From Archilochus colubris (taxonomy: Eukaryota > Chordata > Aves > Apodiformes > Trochilidae): a DNA stretch of 64,000 nt. Under the pieces are notes generated by a model. It was not told where the DNA came from. It ran no database searches and saw only the letters and a program-made list of their open reading frames with translations. A program made the translations under genes and the position numbers. How positions within the stretch are numbered: the stretch's first letter is position 1; each line of letters opens with the position of its first letter. Positions 51,378-64,000 of this stretch are shown piece by piece. The stretch lies in the NCBI GenBank assembly GCA_023079485.1, contig CM041083.1, forward strand, positions 108,789,554 through 108,853,553, read 5' to 3'.

Positions 51378-53547
51378 CATCTTAAACATGAGAAATGACA
51401 ATTTCCAAGTACATCAAGTGCAAAGGTGTTTGTACCCCTGTTTTGATTATCTAGTGTAACAACTACAGTGTCCTGCAGTTGTGTGTTCCCAGCAGAACTT
51501 GTGTGTTCAGAGTTTGCTTGTGTTTAGGGACACTGCCAAATCAAAGAATCTACTTCTCTCTCTCCTGTCCAGTCTAGATCATTCTAATGCATCATTGCCT
51601 GCAGTAGAAATCTCTTTAGAATGTCTTTTCAGTGGAATTTTTAACTTGAAATGGCTTTTTAAATGAAGACTGTAGTGTTAGCCAAAATGGAAATTTCCTT
51701 GGAAAAAATAGCTGGGTTTAATTACATTTTCATATCTTCCATTAAGAAAAATGAGAGCTAAAATATTTTCCTATGTCTGGCAACCTAAACTTAAACAATC
51801 TGGCTAGCTATCATCTGACTGGCTGAATTTTTGGGGTTATATTTTTCAATTGTAGAAAGCCAGAAAATAGTTTGTGGAGGGGTTTCAGCTTTGTGGTGAA
51901 AGTTTGAAAATTTCTGTGGAAGACTATAAATGAATTAAAATATTGCTATTTTGCAAGTATGTTTTTTGCATAAAGATGACCTGTATTTCCAAGTGTGTTC
52001 TGAAAGCACTCCCTTTTTTTTCAATTGAAACAAATTAGTTCATACTTGCACTAATTTTAGGCATCAAATTTAGAAGGCTGGCTCCTAGGCTGTCTGTGTA
52101 ATCCAGAAAGAAAACCTGCTACACAGCATGATTCTGGACATGTAAATCAAGCTCTTGGAGGAACCTCTGTCCCTTGACCATATGGTGTACCCAGGGAGAC
52201 CAGTTTCAAAGTTCAATGCTTTAAGGTATCTTATGTTGGTAGTACCCTCTGACCAACACCAGATTACATAAAGAATACAACAAAGACATTTTCCGAGAGC
52301 CTTATGGATGATGTATGCATGTATTTGCTAATCTAAGTAGGTTGGATAAAATTGTGTTTTTCTGTGTGTGAGAGAAAGAGAAGGAAAGAGTGCTAAATAA
52401 CTAGATGAGATTTCCAGAAATACTCCCTCCCCAGGAATGTGTGTCTGGCTGTCTTTCCCTACCCATCCTCTTGAATTCTTTATCATTCCTGGCATTTTTT
52501 GTCATGGAAGGCATCCTCCTCTCACAGCATCATCAATCCTCCCTTAGCCTCTCTTCCTTTCATCCTACAGCCCCATGCTTCTGTTGACATAGTCAGAATA
52601 TCTTCTTCATGCTTTCATAATGTCTTTATCTACTACCCTTAATTATATATTCAATGGGGAACATGCAATTCATTGTATTCCAATTAACTTTACTCCCCAT
52701 TCTTCTCTCCTTCACTAAAGTGGAAGAATTATTCAGCCCGAGTCTGCTGGGGGGTGGTGGTTGCATTTAGGACAAGAAATCCCTGTTGCATGCAGGGCCA
52801 GCACCTAGTTCCTGAGGAGCCCTCCTTTAATATTAACCCTGCTGTGTTTTCAGTTTAAAACCCGACTTTTTCCATGAGGTCAGAGTAGAAGAACTGTGGA
52901 CTTCCAACAGCACCTTTCAGCCAGTTTGGCTTCAGCATCCTGTCATACAGCAGGACAGTCCCCTCGTGCCTGTGCCATGGCAAGGGGTTCTTCCTTCTCT
53001 CCTGTTTGATTAGCCCCAGCAGACAGACCCAGAGTTACACCTAGGCCATATCACTTTTGCATTTTTAGAAGAATATAAGTCAGCATTCAGTGACCAAATT
53101 ACACCTTATACCATAATGTCCCAGAATCCACACCACTAGATCTGCTGCTTTTTCTGAGGGGATTGTATTAGTTTGGCACACTTTGTTCTTGACAAGCCCA
53201 GTGTGACTGTTTATTATAATCTTCTAGGTACTTGACAAAATGTAGTTTTTAATAAGAGTTTCTGTTTTTCAGAGATCCCTGTTTTGCTGACAGATCTATA
53301 ATTCTCCCATCCTTCTTGAAGAGTAGCATTGTGTCTACCAGTCAGTGAAGGTGATCAGTCAAGGCTCTCAGATTATTGTAACTGGCTTCTTAGCATGGGA
53401 GGGAGGATTTCCTCATACCCTGATGATTTGAACATAATTTATGGAAATATGAAATATGAAATATATTGCTGTATTGAAATGGATGCTGTATTTTCTGCCC
53501 TGTGGCCTGCCTTTCTATTTCCTTGTAAATACTAACTCACAGTTAGC

Positions 53548-53566
53548 TTTTTTTTTTTTTTTTTTT
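53548..53566. repeat. T19 homopolymer
   Basis: Nineteen consecutive T on the + strand. No retrocopy body is recognisable beside it. Confidence 0.9.
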
Positions 53567-54610
53567 GTGCATACAGAAAGAAGTATATTAACATATAGTT
53601 TAAATCTCTGTGGGGTCTTCTCCACTCCTAATTTGAAAAGCACCACTTCTACTCTTCTAATATTTTTTCTTATTGCCTTTATATCCTTTGTCACTTAACA
53701 TTCATTTTTATTCCTATGTGCTTTATCTGTTCCACTTCATTCATCCTTACTTACCTGCTTTTGCTTTCATTATTTGCACAAGCTCTTTTTGATATTCTGG
53801 TCACTGAGGAGCTCAGCATCACAGGCTTAGAGGTTACATCAAGACCTTTCTTTTGAATCTTGTGGTTTGCCACTGCACATTTAATGTAGTATCCTTTACT
53901 AACTCCCAGCTATCACCAATTATCTTCCTAGAAGCTCCTGCCAGCCACTTGCTTAGCTAAACTCCTGACTCCTATTATTCCTTTTCTGCTGCTCTCATGT
54001 TTTCTTTTTCTTAGAATGCTAAATTATGTCCCTTCATTCAAATGATCTCTCAATTTGTCACTTGCCAGTCAATTGGCAAATGACAGTTTTCAATCAGACA
54101 AAAGACATGGTCAAACCTTAGTACCTTTCTCCAACTAAAATAAAAAGCTGCACTCAGCAGACATGCAGGCCCTTGTCCCACTAAACTGTTTGTCAAGAGA
54201 TGCCCATGTACTATCAGATACTATCTTTGGGTCCTTCTGATACTAGCTCAAGAAATAACCCATTTGTCCCCTTGTCACTTTTTAAGTGGTCTTTAGTAAC
54301 TTTCCAACATGATATTTGCACAATGTTTTCATCTCTCTGATGTTAAATAAAGTCATCTTTTCCCTTATTTGAGACTCATAAATATAACTGCTAGAAGACA
54401 GTTGAATCTCCATGTTTATTCCTGCCTTCCCTTTTTTATAGTGATCTTCTAGTCCAGAAATTTGTCCTGCTGGTGAAGTGTGTACATGTTTGGCCTTTAA
54501 GAGATGATCACTACACTGGGTAGTCTAAATCCATCCATTAGCTGAAGTGCAGTTACACACGTACAGATGAAACAGATATTTGGACAATTTAATCTCTCAA
54601 ATGTTCATCT

Positions 54611-54722
54611 TTTTCTCTTTTTTTAAAAAATCTTTTTCCTTTCTTTTTTCTTTCTCTTTTTTTTTTCTTTTTCCTTTTTTCTTTTTTTCTTTTTTCCTTT
54701 TTTTGTGTGTGTGTGTGCATGT
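54611..54722. repeat. Polypyrimidine (T/C) tract joined to a GT run
   Basis: About 95 bases consist almost only of T with scattered C, apart from a short A-run near 54624-54630. They lead into (GT)6-7 and then mixed GT/CA sequence with another short GT run. One open frame reads it as Phe/Ser-rich, an artefact. Confidence 0.9.
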
Positions 54723-57700
54723 GCACACTTGTGTGTGTATGCTAGTTTTCTACCCAACAATAATACAAAGCTAGCAGAGGAATATTCCACTAAATTTTCT
54801 GCAATAAAGGGTACCCTATGCCAGTCCTATGCCACTTCTTATTTAGTAAACAGATTCCTAATTTTGGGGAAAATGGTTTCTTTTGCTTCTGGTTAAATAA
54901 ATTCTTGGATGCTTAAAAATGAAATCTGATTCCTAATTGAAGTACAGTTTACTTCCATTGTGAATTTGCCAGTTTGTTATTGTATTATTGCAGAGCTGCA
55001 CATGAATGCCAGGCTCTGGCACTGCTGTGGATAGTGAGGGTGGGGAGAAAATTACTGAAGTATTTAATTTGAGAGTAATAGTCCTGAAAAAGGCAAAGGC
55101 AGCTCGGTCTACTCCACTAGAGTGTCTTTACCAGAAACTGTCTCCTGCTCAAGTTGGTAGATTAGGGCCAAGTAATCTTCCTACTGGATAATGAAGAAAT
55201 AAGGTGATTTTCACATATTTTACTCTATTAAACAATTAGAGCAAAAGCCAGAAAATGCCTACAGACCATGCTAGGGGAGGCATTTTGTCACATCTCTCTT
55301 TCTCTGGCATGTTTTTTGACCTCTTTTCCATTCATACACTGCTTGTAAACAATGTTTTTTAACATACTTCTATTGTGCCAGTTCTGGAGCAGATTTATGG
55401 GGCCCCAGGGACTCTTTCACTCCTTTTCATCCTTTCTATTTGTTCCTCAGACTTCCATATTCTTGGAGGCAGGGTGAGAGAGTATAGCACCTTCTGTTCT
55501 TCACTGAGGCTGCATTTAAGTCCTGCTCTTTGAGGTCCCTTCAGAAACATTTCAAGCAAAGGATCCCTCAGCTTGCTTTTACACCTGCTGCATTTACTGT
55601 ATGCTTATTCTATTATTTACAACTACTGTGTAAGAGTAGCATAAGAATTCAGCAATTCCATAGCTTTTTTTTGTCCCATACAGGTCATTGATACTTCCCT
55701 TCTGGACAGCAGCACCAGGCCAAGCAAGCTGTCTGCTGCTCATCCTGTTTGAATGAGAACAGGGAAGCAAGGAAGGGTTTTGCTGACATCACTTTCACAG
55801 CACAGAGGAAACTGTTTTGGGTATAGAGGTGCTCCCAGAGTAGTAAGAAACTTGAGAACTTTCACAACTTTTCCCCTCTGGTAGATGTGACCAGAGCTTT
55901 CCCAGGTGTGTGAGAAATCGGAGGATTGTGGATGGATCCACCTGAGAAGAAGAGAGAAATGGGAACAAATGGCAGCATTCTCTATTGCAACATGCAGCTA
56001 TACTCTGTCTCCCTGAAGGCGTATTTTGGTAACTGCAGATATGGAAAAGGAACCTTGTGGCTACAGATGACCCCTGCTCTGTGTGGGAGCTAAGATTAAA
56101 GAAATATTTGAAGGAGGCAAGCATTTTCAAGACATGAGCTCAGGCTTAGCTCTGTGTCCTACTTAGGATCTTCAAGTCTAACTTGAAGCTTCTTGTTTCC
56201 CTCCCCTGAGTAGTACCTAATGTTCTCTGGATGGAAATTTCAAGTCATATCACTTAAATGCAGAGGCATTACATAACTGGCTCCTGGATGCAGCCCCAGC
56301 AGCTGCCCTGGCAGGATTTGGGCATAATGATTCTTATCAGTTTCTGTGTTGTGAGAGTGTCTGGAGCTCCCAGTGTGCCAGGCGTTGTACAAACACCTTG
56401 GAGAAAAAAGTCCCTGGCTGAACAAGTGCATGGCCCAAACAGCCAAATCTGACAAAGTGTTGCTTGGGACAGGGAGCTGTAGGAGATTTAATGATTTTCC
56501 CAGCTCTGCAGTTTAATGGTGGTGGTGGGGACAGGAGGTTCTCCATGGTTCGGGAGGGCCTCCTGCCCCTGCTGAAGGGTGGAAGTGTTCCTGCTCTACC
56601 AGTCTTTAGAGTAGCACAGCTGGGAGAAAACCCCTGCAACAGGAGAATTTCTTCTTCCCCCATCCTTCTGCATGCTCCCCATTGAGATGATTCAGTGCAG
56701 CCTGTTTAATACTTGGTGAATTCAGCTTTCTAAAAAGATGGGAGCAGGAGTGATGTGTAATAGTGTAGATGCAGTTCCTCTCTTGGCTGTGGAGGCCTTC
56801 TCATGCAGTGTCTTGTGTTTGTTCTGCACACTCATACTGACATTGTGAACTGTGGGAGCTAAAAATTAAAATAGCCAAATTTTAAACCAGAACAAAATAA
56901 TGGCCAAATCCAAACGTTCTAAGAACCAGTTGTTTCAAAGCTCTCCTGCTTGTTCACTCTTAATCCAGTTTAGATCACTTTGTATTTATTCTAGAGCAAA
57001 GTCTTTAAACTCAGAAATTTTTATTGGATTTCACTGGATTTTGGGCTGGGATATAGTGTGCAGACCCTGTGGAGGCCAAAACAAGTTGCAGAACACCAGC
57101 ACGGTCACAGGGGCCAGGGAATACCTTAGTGAACATTTAACCTTAACTTTTTAGGTTCTTCTAGTGTCCAAATTCATGGGCAAGCAGGGTTGATACCATG
57201 CCATGTGAATGACCTCTGCAGCATAATATGTATTAGCTGAACAGAGGCTAACAAAAAAAAAAATGAAACTGCTCTCTAATAGATGTTTCTGGAGAAGGAA
57301 AGGAGTATTATTGGGACTGACTTCAGCAATCTTGATCTGCTCCACCATTCTTAAATGCAGCCTTGATTCATTTCCAGGTGTGTCTTGACTATGTCATTCT
57401 CAGAAGGGACCTAAGTCTTGTGTGCAGGCATAGCATGATGATTTGTTGAATTTTTTGAGGACACTGCAGCAGCATATGGCATGGACCCCAGCAGCATATT
57501 TTGAGTTTTTCTGCATTTATTCTGGTTCTTAAATGAGATGATTGGAAAGAAGATTCACTTAAAAATATCACAGAAACATCTGGAAAGAGACTGCTAGATG
57601 AGAAAATAAGCCACTTCCCTACTGACAATGGATTTTACTTCTGCCCAGCTCATAACTTCAGACCATGAGATGAGCTGTAAGTATTTTCCAAAGGGCTAAA

Positions 57701-60700
57701 TTTATTTGTAATTCTCAATGGGGGGGCTGCAACAGCATTTGCAACAGCTGAGGGTATTGCTGTATTACCTGCTGCATGTATTGCCACCAGGTTGAGCTTC
57801 TGCTGTCCATGCAATGACAGAACCTCACTGCAGGTTCTTCTGAGGGTCTCCATAAGGATCAGCAGTTGCAGCAGGTGGGGGCAATTTTGTCGTTGACCTC
57901 GGGAGGAGCAGATTTGGGCCTCTAAATTGCACCTTTTTATATATAGTATCCAGTGCTATTTTGCCTGGCAAACATTCAGAGCAAGTGTGTTTCCATGTGG
58001 CTCCCTCCTGCTGTGTGATGGGACGGGTTGGGACAGGATGGGACTCTTCGTGTGCATGTGAATATCTCCCAGATGTTGTGAGTTGGACAAATTTAGCACT
58101 CAAGATGGGATGTGGCATCATAGCACGTAGACAGGATTTTCCTGGAGGGAATGGAGAAACTTGTATTATACTTGAATGAGTAGGCTGCTATGCAATCTGC
58201 TTCACTTGGTTTTGTGCTGTGAGAATTACTTCTTTTTGTGTGGCCTCCAGAATGGTCATGACAGCCAGGCAGGAGTCCACAATGTCTAAATTTGGCAGAG
58301 TACTTGAAAATATATCCTATTTTGTTTGACAGATGTCCACTGCGACAGCCCTTTCCCTCAGGCTGGTTGGGGACTTCAGCAAGCCTCCTCCAAGGGAATC
58401 CAGATACTGTTCTCCAGTACTGAAGCCAGGTAGTTCTATTTCAGTCCTCTGTTGAGGACCTGAGCAGCTTCTCCAGGGACTCAAGAAATGCATTCGTATT
58501 TTCATTGTTTTACTTTATCTTTTTAATATGTGTATCCTTCAGATTGAATTTGGAGATCCTATCATAATAACCTACCAAAGTTGTTGCTTTGAAGTTACAT
58601 CTGGCATTTCTGAGTCATCAAGGTAGTTGGCTCATGTTGGGAAAGATCTGGAATGTTCATCTTATTTGCTTAATGCAATGGGGTTTTTTGTAGGGTGTGA
58701 AGGAAGATGGGAAGGAGAGAGGAGAGAGAAATGCCTTGGAATGCATGGAGGTAACCAACAGTGGAATCTGACTCCTTGCTGGTGTATTGGGTTTGCTTTT
58801 TCATCTCAGTAGTGTAATCTGTAATTCCATTCTGTTGGTTTTGCAGGGAGGCAGGCTTTGCTGGGTTAAACCTGCAAGCAGTTTAAGTTCTTTCCAGCTT
58901 GTCCCAGACTTTCTGTGCACTCACATCTTTGGGTATAGGCCAACCCATCAGTACATAGTACATTATTTCAGTGAAGTCTCTAGTGATTTCTGTATTAGTA
59001 AAATAAAGACTACAAGGGCCTAAGACCAGGCACTGGGCTTGATTTTCCTGACAGTTTAATTTTCAAGTTAATAATTCAATAGTTCCTGGAGTGGTAGTGG
59101 GCAGGGGATAACCAGCACCGTCAGTGCAAGGACCATTCCTAACAGCCAGCTTGAATGCATTCACCCTGATTTGGTGGCTAAGAGAGTTTAGTTGCTCGGA
59201 TAAGGCCAGGCTGTGCTAGTTAGCCTTAAGGTTTGATGCCCTGGGTCTTGCTACTGTGCAAGGTGTACAAGTGTAGCCAGTGATGCAGGGTCTGTTTCAA
59301 CACGTGAGATGGTGATAGTAAACCTGTCAGTTACTGTCATGATTAGGTTTCTTTTTCAAGCTCTTGATGATTGTCTCCTTCATTAGAACAGGGCTGTCTA
59401 CTACTCCCTTCAGCTGATCTGCTCATCTGGCAGTGTGAAAGACCAGGGCTGGTCCTTGCTTCTGTGTAAGATCTCTTTTTGCTCCAGGGCAGCAGAAAAG
59501 TGCAAATTCTACTAACATATGACTTAATCTGTTCAAAAGCTTTAATTTTCCCAATATTATATATGTACTGAACTTTCTGCAGGCTAGCTGGTTTTCTTCA
59601 GGGTTGCAGCAATGCTGCCCTGCCTTGGGTTAGGTCTCTGCTCTCACTGAAATCAGCAGTGACTTCAGCAGTTGAGGACTGAACCACAAACTATGGCATT
59701 TCTGTGATCCTTCAAGATGAAAGGCACTCCACGTGGGTAAGTTATCTTTATTATTTATGATTTGTTATTATCCTCTCACTGATCCACTTTGGAAGATAAA
59801 TGTGCATGCTTTCTTCCTCCCACCCCAAGAACTGATGAAACATGAAAATCACTTCTTAGATAAAAAAAGCCCACAAAGTCAACACAATACATTGTGAGTT
59901 ATTTGGTTTCTAATCTCTGAAAACGAGCCAGGTCAAACAGACACAGCTCCTCTGATAAATTGTTATTCTTAGAGATTTCGTCCTTCCATGGAAAAGTACT
60001 GAGCTGGCTCTCTGATCTCCTCTTCTTACACTGTCATCAGCATACAGCAGTGGGCCAGTGGAAAATTGGAGAAAACCAGCTGCATGTAGAGTGTTAAGGG
60101 CATTATTTTTAGATGCTTCATTTCTTTCTGACTCCACACACTTCCCTGTGGAAAACAAGGCTGTCTATCCTAGGGACTTTCTGGCAGCTGCTGCGTTATG
60201 CAGGGTGAAGTTGCTCCTTAGAAATGAGATGCTAAACAAAATAAATTAGAGGAAAGCAGACCTATAAATTTGTGTAGTGCACAACAGGATAGATGGGGGA
60301 AATTCAAGTGTGGATGCATGGGAGTCTTTGAAAAGCATCTAAGTCCTCTCTTCAATAGAGATATGAGCTTAAGCGGTGTTACTTGAGTTGAATCTCACTC
60401 TGACTGGAGTTCTTGCTTTGTTATTCTTTTACCTGTTGTGACATTTAACAAGGATCAAAGCTGAATGCCAGCTTTTCTTGCCAATACTGATCTGCTGTCA
60501 TGAAAGGGACTCTAAAGAGAGGAATTCCCAGCCTGGATCTGCTGAGAACTATGAGAGTAACTAAATGCTTGATGCCTCTGGTGCAGGTAGTAATTTGAAA
60601 TACATGCATACATGGATTCCCCTTCTGCATCCTGCTGACATCCTGCCCTTTATCTCACAAAAGGGTGATCTGCCAGTTAAGCTGGATGCAGTCAGATACA

Positions 60701-62489
60701 CAATCTACCAGCATGCAGAAAAGGCTCAGTCCTCCTCTTTCTTCTGACCCTGTGAGGTCTCACTGGAAGGGGAGAAGGAGGCATCTCTGGCAGTGCAGCA
60801 GAATTTGTACCTCTAAGTGTTAGGTCATCCTCAGTATATATGAAGAAAGGAAAAGTGTGAAATCTGTGTCAGGAGGACAACAGGGGTAATCTCTCCCCTA
60901 CTCAAAATCTCTGTCTTAACTGCTCACACTAGGATCCCAGCTGTAAACCTTTCCTTGCCCAGACTCCTTAAGGGAAATGGGAAATAAGAGTTTTGTGGAG
61001 ACTGCATGTGGAGGTGATGGCTGCGTGTCTGGGGCTTTAGCGGCTCATGTAGATTCTGGGTGTGAGTAGAAGATTTAGTTAATCTTCACTTGTGACAATG
61101 TTTCACATTTGGAATGCAGCTGGATGGAGCTAAGATAGTTTGTCAGAGGCCTATTGTTCATTATAATGCTGGCGAAATGTTTGATGTAATGCAACGTGTT
61201 CCCTCTACTACAAAAACTGTCACTGTCCTAGAGAAAAATGTTACATCTTTTCTGCCATTTAAGAAAGCTAACAGTATGGTAAAACTATCTGGTTTTCCAA
61301 ACAGTCCTTCCTCCTCGCTTTTGGGGCTACTTCAGCTACTTCTAAATTGTTGGCATTGGCAGCATGTCTTCTGAGTACACATCTTCGTGAGCATCCTGAC
61401 AGCCAGTGCAGGTGAAAACTGGATTTGCTCCAACTCTTCTTGCCACCCAAGAGGCCCAAATAGTGCCAGAGCAAGATGATGCCTGTTACTAAAAGTATTA
61501 ACTACTCTCTTCTGTGACATTCAGGAGTGTATGTATGCACATGTATACCTTAAGCAGATCTGCTGCATTGTCCAAAGTCTAGACCTACACATTTATTATT
61601 TGGTTTTGCTTATCCTGAATCATCTTAGGCATTTCCTGCATCAAGTAGCCACTTCTACTTGATATTTTTTGGGGGGAAAACTTGTCTGGATTAGCTCAAT
61701 AATTTCCAAGAATAAGGTTATTGAAAATTGTTATTTTGTCCACTCTACATTAAAAAAAATAAAATTCTTTCAGAGGCTTTGCTGGGAAGCTTTGGTGTTT
61801 CCACGCTTGCAGTTTCGCAATGGGATACCATAGTGTCAGGGGCATGCCTTTTGCTATTTTTCCAAGATAAATTACTTTGATTTGGCCTGCTTAGCAACTC
61901 TTGAAATTTGACAGGCACATGTAGTCAGTAAAGACATTTCGAAAACGTGGTGCCGAGGCACGCTTCAGACTATGACTTCAGAAGCTAAGCAGAAGTTTAT
62001 AGGTGGCTGCTTGGCAATATTGTAGTACTGGGCACAAAGGCTGAGAACAGAAAGACTTTTGTGTGCTTTCTGTGCTCCAGAAAGCATCCCAGAATGCAAG
62101 ATGGAGGAATTTTTCTGCATTACTACAAGGGTAATATAAGGGCAGTGCAAGAAGCTGAAAAGGAAAAGACAGATTTGATCAGTGGAGCCCAGCAAGGAGA
62201 TCTGTCTTCACAAAGTGTGTACAGACTACAACTGGCTGTGATCATCTGACTCAGCATGGGAGGGGGTGAGAATTAAAGATAAGGAGGTCATTTCAGTTTG
62301 ATGCCTGATGCTTTATGAAGCATTGCTTGTACCACCTGTATTTACATGGTCACTTTGAGCATACTCACCTCCTCCGGGACTCAGCCTCCTGGATGAAGCG
62401 GAGTTGTGCACAGACTAAGGCTGCTGTTGGCTGCAGCTTTGCTTGGAGGGTTGTTCAGGTGGGGAGAGGTATTGCCAGTGATGAAGAGG

Positions 62490-62890
62490 GTAGGTCTCCT
62501 GAGGAGAACCTCAGGGAATTGGGATTGTTTAGTCTGGAAAAGAAGAGGCTGAGGGGAGACCTTATTGGACTTTACAACTACATGAAAGGAGGTTTTAGTG
62601 GGGTAGATTCTGGTATCTTCTCCGAAGTAACCAGTGATGGGATGAGAAGAAATGGCCTCAAGTTATGCCAGGGGAGGTTTAGATTGGATATTAGGAAAAA
62701 GTTTTTACTGAAAGAGTTGTAAAGCACTGGAACAGACTGCCTGGGTATATGGTTGTGTCACCATCCCTGGAGGTGTTAAAAGAACCATGTGGATGTGGCA
62801 CTTCAAGACTTGGCTTTATGGGTATGGTGGTGTTTGCTGGTTGGACTTGGTGTTCTTAGAGGACTTTTCCAACCTTAATGATTCTATGAT
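62490..62890 (+). mobile_element. CR1 LINE 3' fragment, + strand
   Basis: Starting in the frame [20 protein letters not shown], it runs through [20 protein letters not shown] and [10 protein letters not shown], the CR1 ORF2 C-terminus. A stop falls where the active element would continue (HWN...). The nucleotide similarity carries on through 'ccctggaggtgttaaaa' to the terminal AACCTTAATGATTCTATGAT. It is a 5' truncated, inactive copy. A perfect hairpin follows within ten bases of its end. Confidence 0.9.
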
Positions 62891-62899
62891 GCTAGGAAC

Positions 62900-62923
62900 C
62901 TATTCCCAAACATTTGGGAATAG
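62900..62923. repeat. Hairpin/palindrome with 11-bp arms beside a CR1 3' end
   Basis: CTATTCCCAAA (62900-62910) and TTTGGGAATAG (62913-62923) are exact complements separated by CA. It lies immediately 3' of the CR1 terminus, so it may be part of the insertion target. Confidence 0.9.
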
Positions 62924-64000
62924 TGGTACTGACCAAATAAATCTTGTGGTCATAATCTTTAATTTTGAGAGGACAAAAGCCACATATGACTCTCTGGGGA
63001 AAAATAAAAAGCATCTTATATATTGAAACGTTGTATCCACATCTTAGTATACTAGATAGCAGTTCCTTGACTAACTTGGAAGGTCCTAGAGCTCTTTACC
63101 TCAGAAAAAGACCAAAAAATGACAGTATGGAGCAAAATGGCTAACTTGCAGAGGCCGAGTGGCAGAGAAGATTATTGGTTTTGTTTTTCATCCTATAGTG
63201 TCCAATGAGATTAAACCTGAACAATGTTTTTGCTATTCTATCTCCATGATAAACAGTGGAAACTACTCTTGCTGATAGAATACCTGGAAACTACTTTGTT
63301 GTTGGAGTGCTTCAGAGCCTTCTTTTCATTTTTTTATGGCTTTACAAGTGGAATGTTGGTAGCTGAGAAGCTGAGAAAGATCAGGGAGGCTTGTATGCCT
63401 CAAGGTTATTCTGATTTGTTTAGTCCTCTGTTTTACACACACTGGGGACTGATAGCATTTTCCTTCCCCTTGTGTTTATTTTATATTCCTCCATCAAATC
63501 TGAGGAATCTCTACCATTGTGTCCTAAGAGCACCCTTCTGCCAAAAGTCTGTTAATTGCGCCTGTGTCATTATTTACAGGCCTGGTGTCTGCTTAATGTG
63601 TCTGAGGACTGATTTACACCTCTAATTAATGTAAATTTACACCCCAATCTTGTTTAATCTGCCCCTGCCAGGCTCACACACTTGGCTGCATAGAACATTT
63701 CCCCCCTTTTGATAACATCAGGCTCTCCAAAATCAGCTTCGCCCTATTCAGCACCTTCTAACTGCAGATACAGAGAGCCAGCTGGATAGGTAGGTGCCAA
63801 ACTACTTGATACCAGGATTTGTATTTTTATTTATAATTGTGAGCTTGTGCAACAACATGTTGAGTCTAAACTCTCATGTGAAGTCCCTGCTAGTCAGCAG
63901 AGGCAGCAATGTGGTTTAGCATACTCTGACAAGCAATAGAGGGCACTACACAGGTGAAAAAGCAATGGGCTGTGTCTTCACAGGAGATGATATAACTTGG
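62924..64000. other. Intergenic DNA to window end, no gene seen
   Basis: A 133-codon open frame at 63224-63625 on the + strand has no recognisable motif and a composition like the surroundings. The only item of note is the CTCF-like site at 63933. Confidence 0.6.
63933..63948 (+). promoter_or_regulatory. CTCF-like site
   Basis: GCAATAGAGGGCACTA matches the CTCF form CCACTAGAGGGCACTA at all but two positions, including the whole AGAGGGCACTA half. This is the best CTCF-like match I found in the window. Its orientation is the same as the weaker one at 10798. Confidence 0.4.

Larger units (their letters stand above)
50920..62485. other. Intergenic DNA, no gene seen
   Basis: Both strands were read without finding a recognisable protein. 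The stretch holds a hairpin (51356), a T19 run (53548-53566) and a polypyrimidine/GT tract (54611-54722). Phrases near 59640-59680 vaguely recall old amniote repeats. No KCNE, SMIM11 or RCAN1 coding exon was seen. Confidence 0.65.

Noticed and set aside
59635..59680. 'cactgaaatcagcagtgacttcag' type sequence recalling turtle and crocodile CR1 ends
   Set aside because: The match is short and lacks the expected neighbouring phrases.
16590..64000. Search for KCNE2, KCNE1, SMIM11 or RCAN1 exons expected downstream of MRPS6
   Set aside because: No frame shows the expected single-span KCNE segment, the SMIM11 membrane segment or RCAN1 motifs, so they are probably beyond the window.

Overview
The window is vertebrate, almost certainly bird, nuclear DNA. 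Two observations support this. Split exons on the + strand encode mitochondrial ribosomal protein bS6m (MRPS6). The recognisable dispersed repeats are CR1 retrotransposon 3' ends, with the avian ATTCTATGAT-type terminal repeats. I could not assign an order or species.

Layout: bases 1-4178 are the end of MRPS6 intron 1. Exon 2 (coding) is 4179-4318, intron 2 is 4319-15928, and the last coding exon is 15929-16109, followed by a short 3' UTR with polyadenylation signals near 16540-16563. Exon 1 (about the first 15 codons) and the promoter lie upstream of the window. Intron 2 holds an RFX X-box-like palindrome, an antisense WD40-like coding fragment, a CTCF-like site, an old CR1 copy and several simple repeats.

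From about 16.6 kb to the end (about 47 kb) I see no convincing protein-coding gene on either strand. In mammals MRPS6 is followed by a long gap and then KCNE2, SMIM11, KCNE1 and RCAN1. None of these is recognisable here, so this looks like the bird version of that gap. It contains CR1 fragments (about 23.15, 29.9, 44.2, 50.05 and 62.5 kb), an ancient MIR-like element (39.5 kb), a 143-bp pure GGAAA array inside a CR1 copy, a pair of diverged direct repeats (46.7 and 48.3 kb) flanking two strong hairpins, other short perfect hairpins, a pyrimidine-rich tract (41.2-41.9 kb) and a polypyrimidine/GT tract (54.6-54.7 kb).

The only gene with a clear function acts in the mitochondrial small ribosomal subunit. 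I found no operon, CRISPR array, phage, gene cluster or clearly new protein system. The more unusual items are structural: the CR1 copy with an inverted remnant, the paired unknown repeat with hairpins, the WD40-like antisense fragment, and candidate regulatory motifs.
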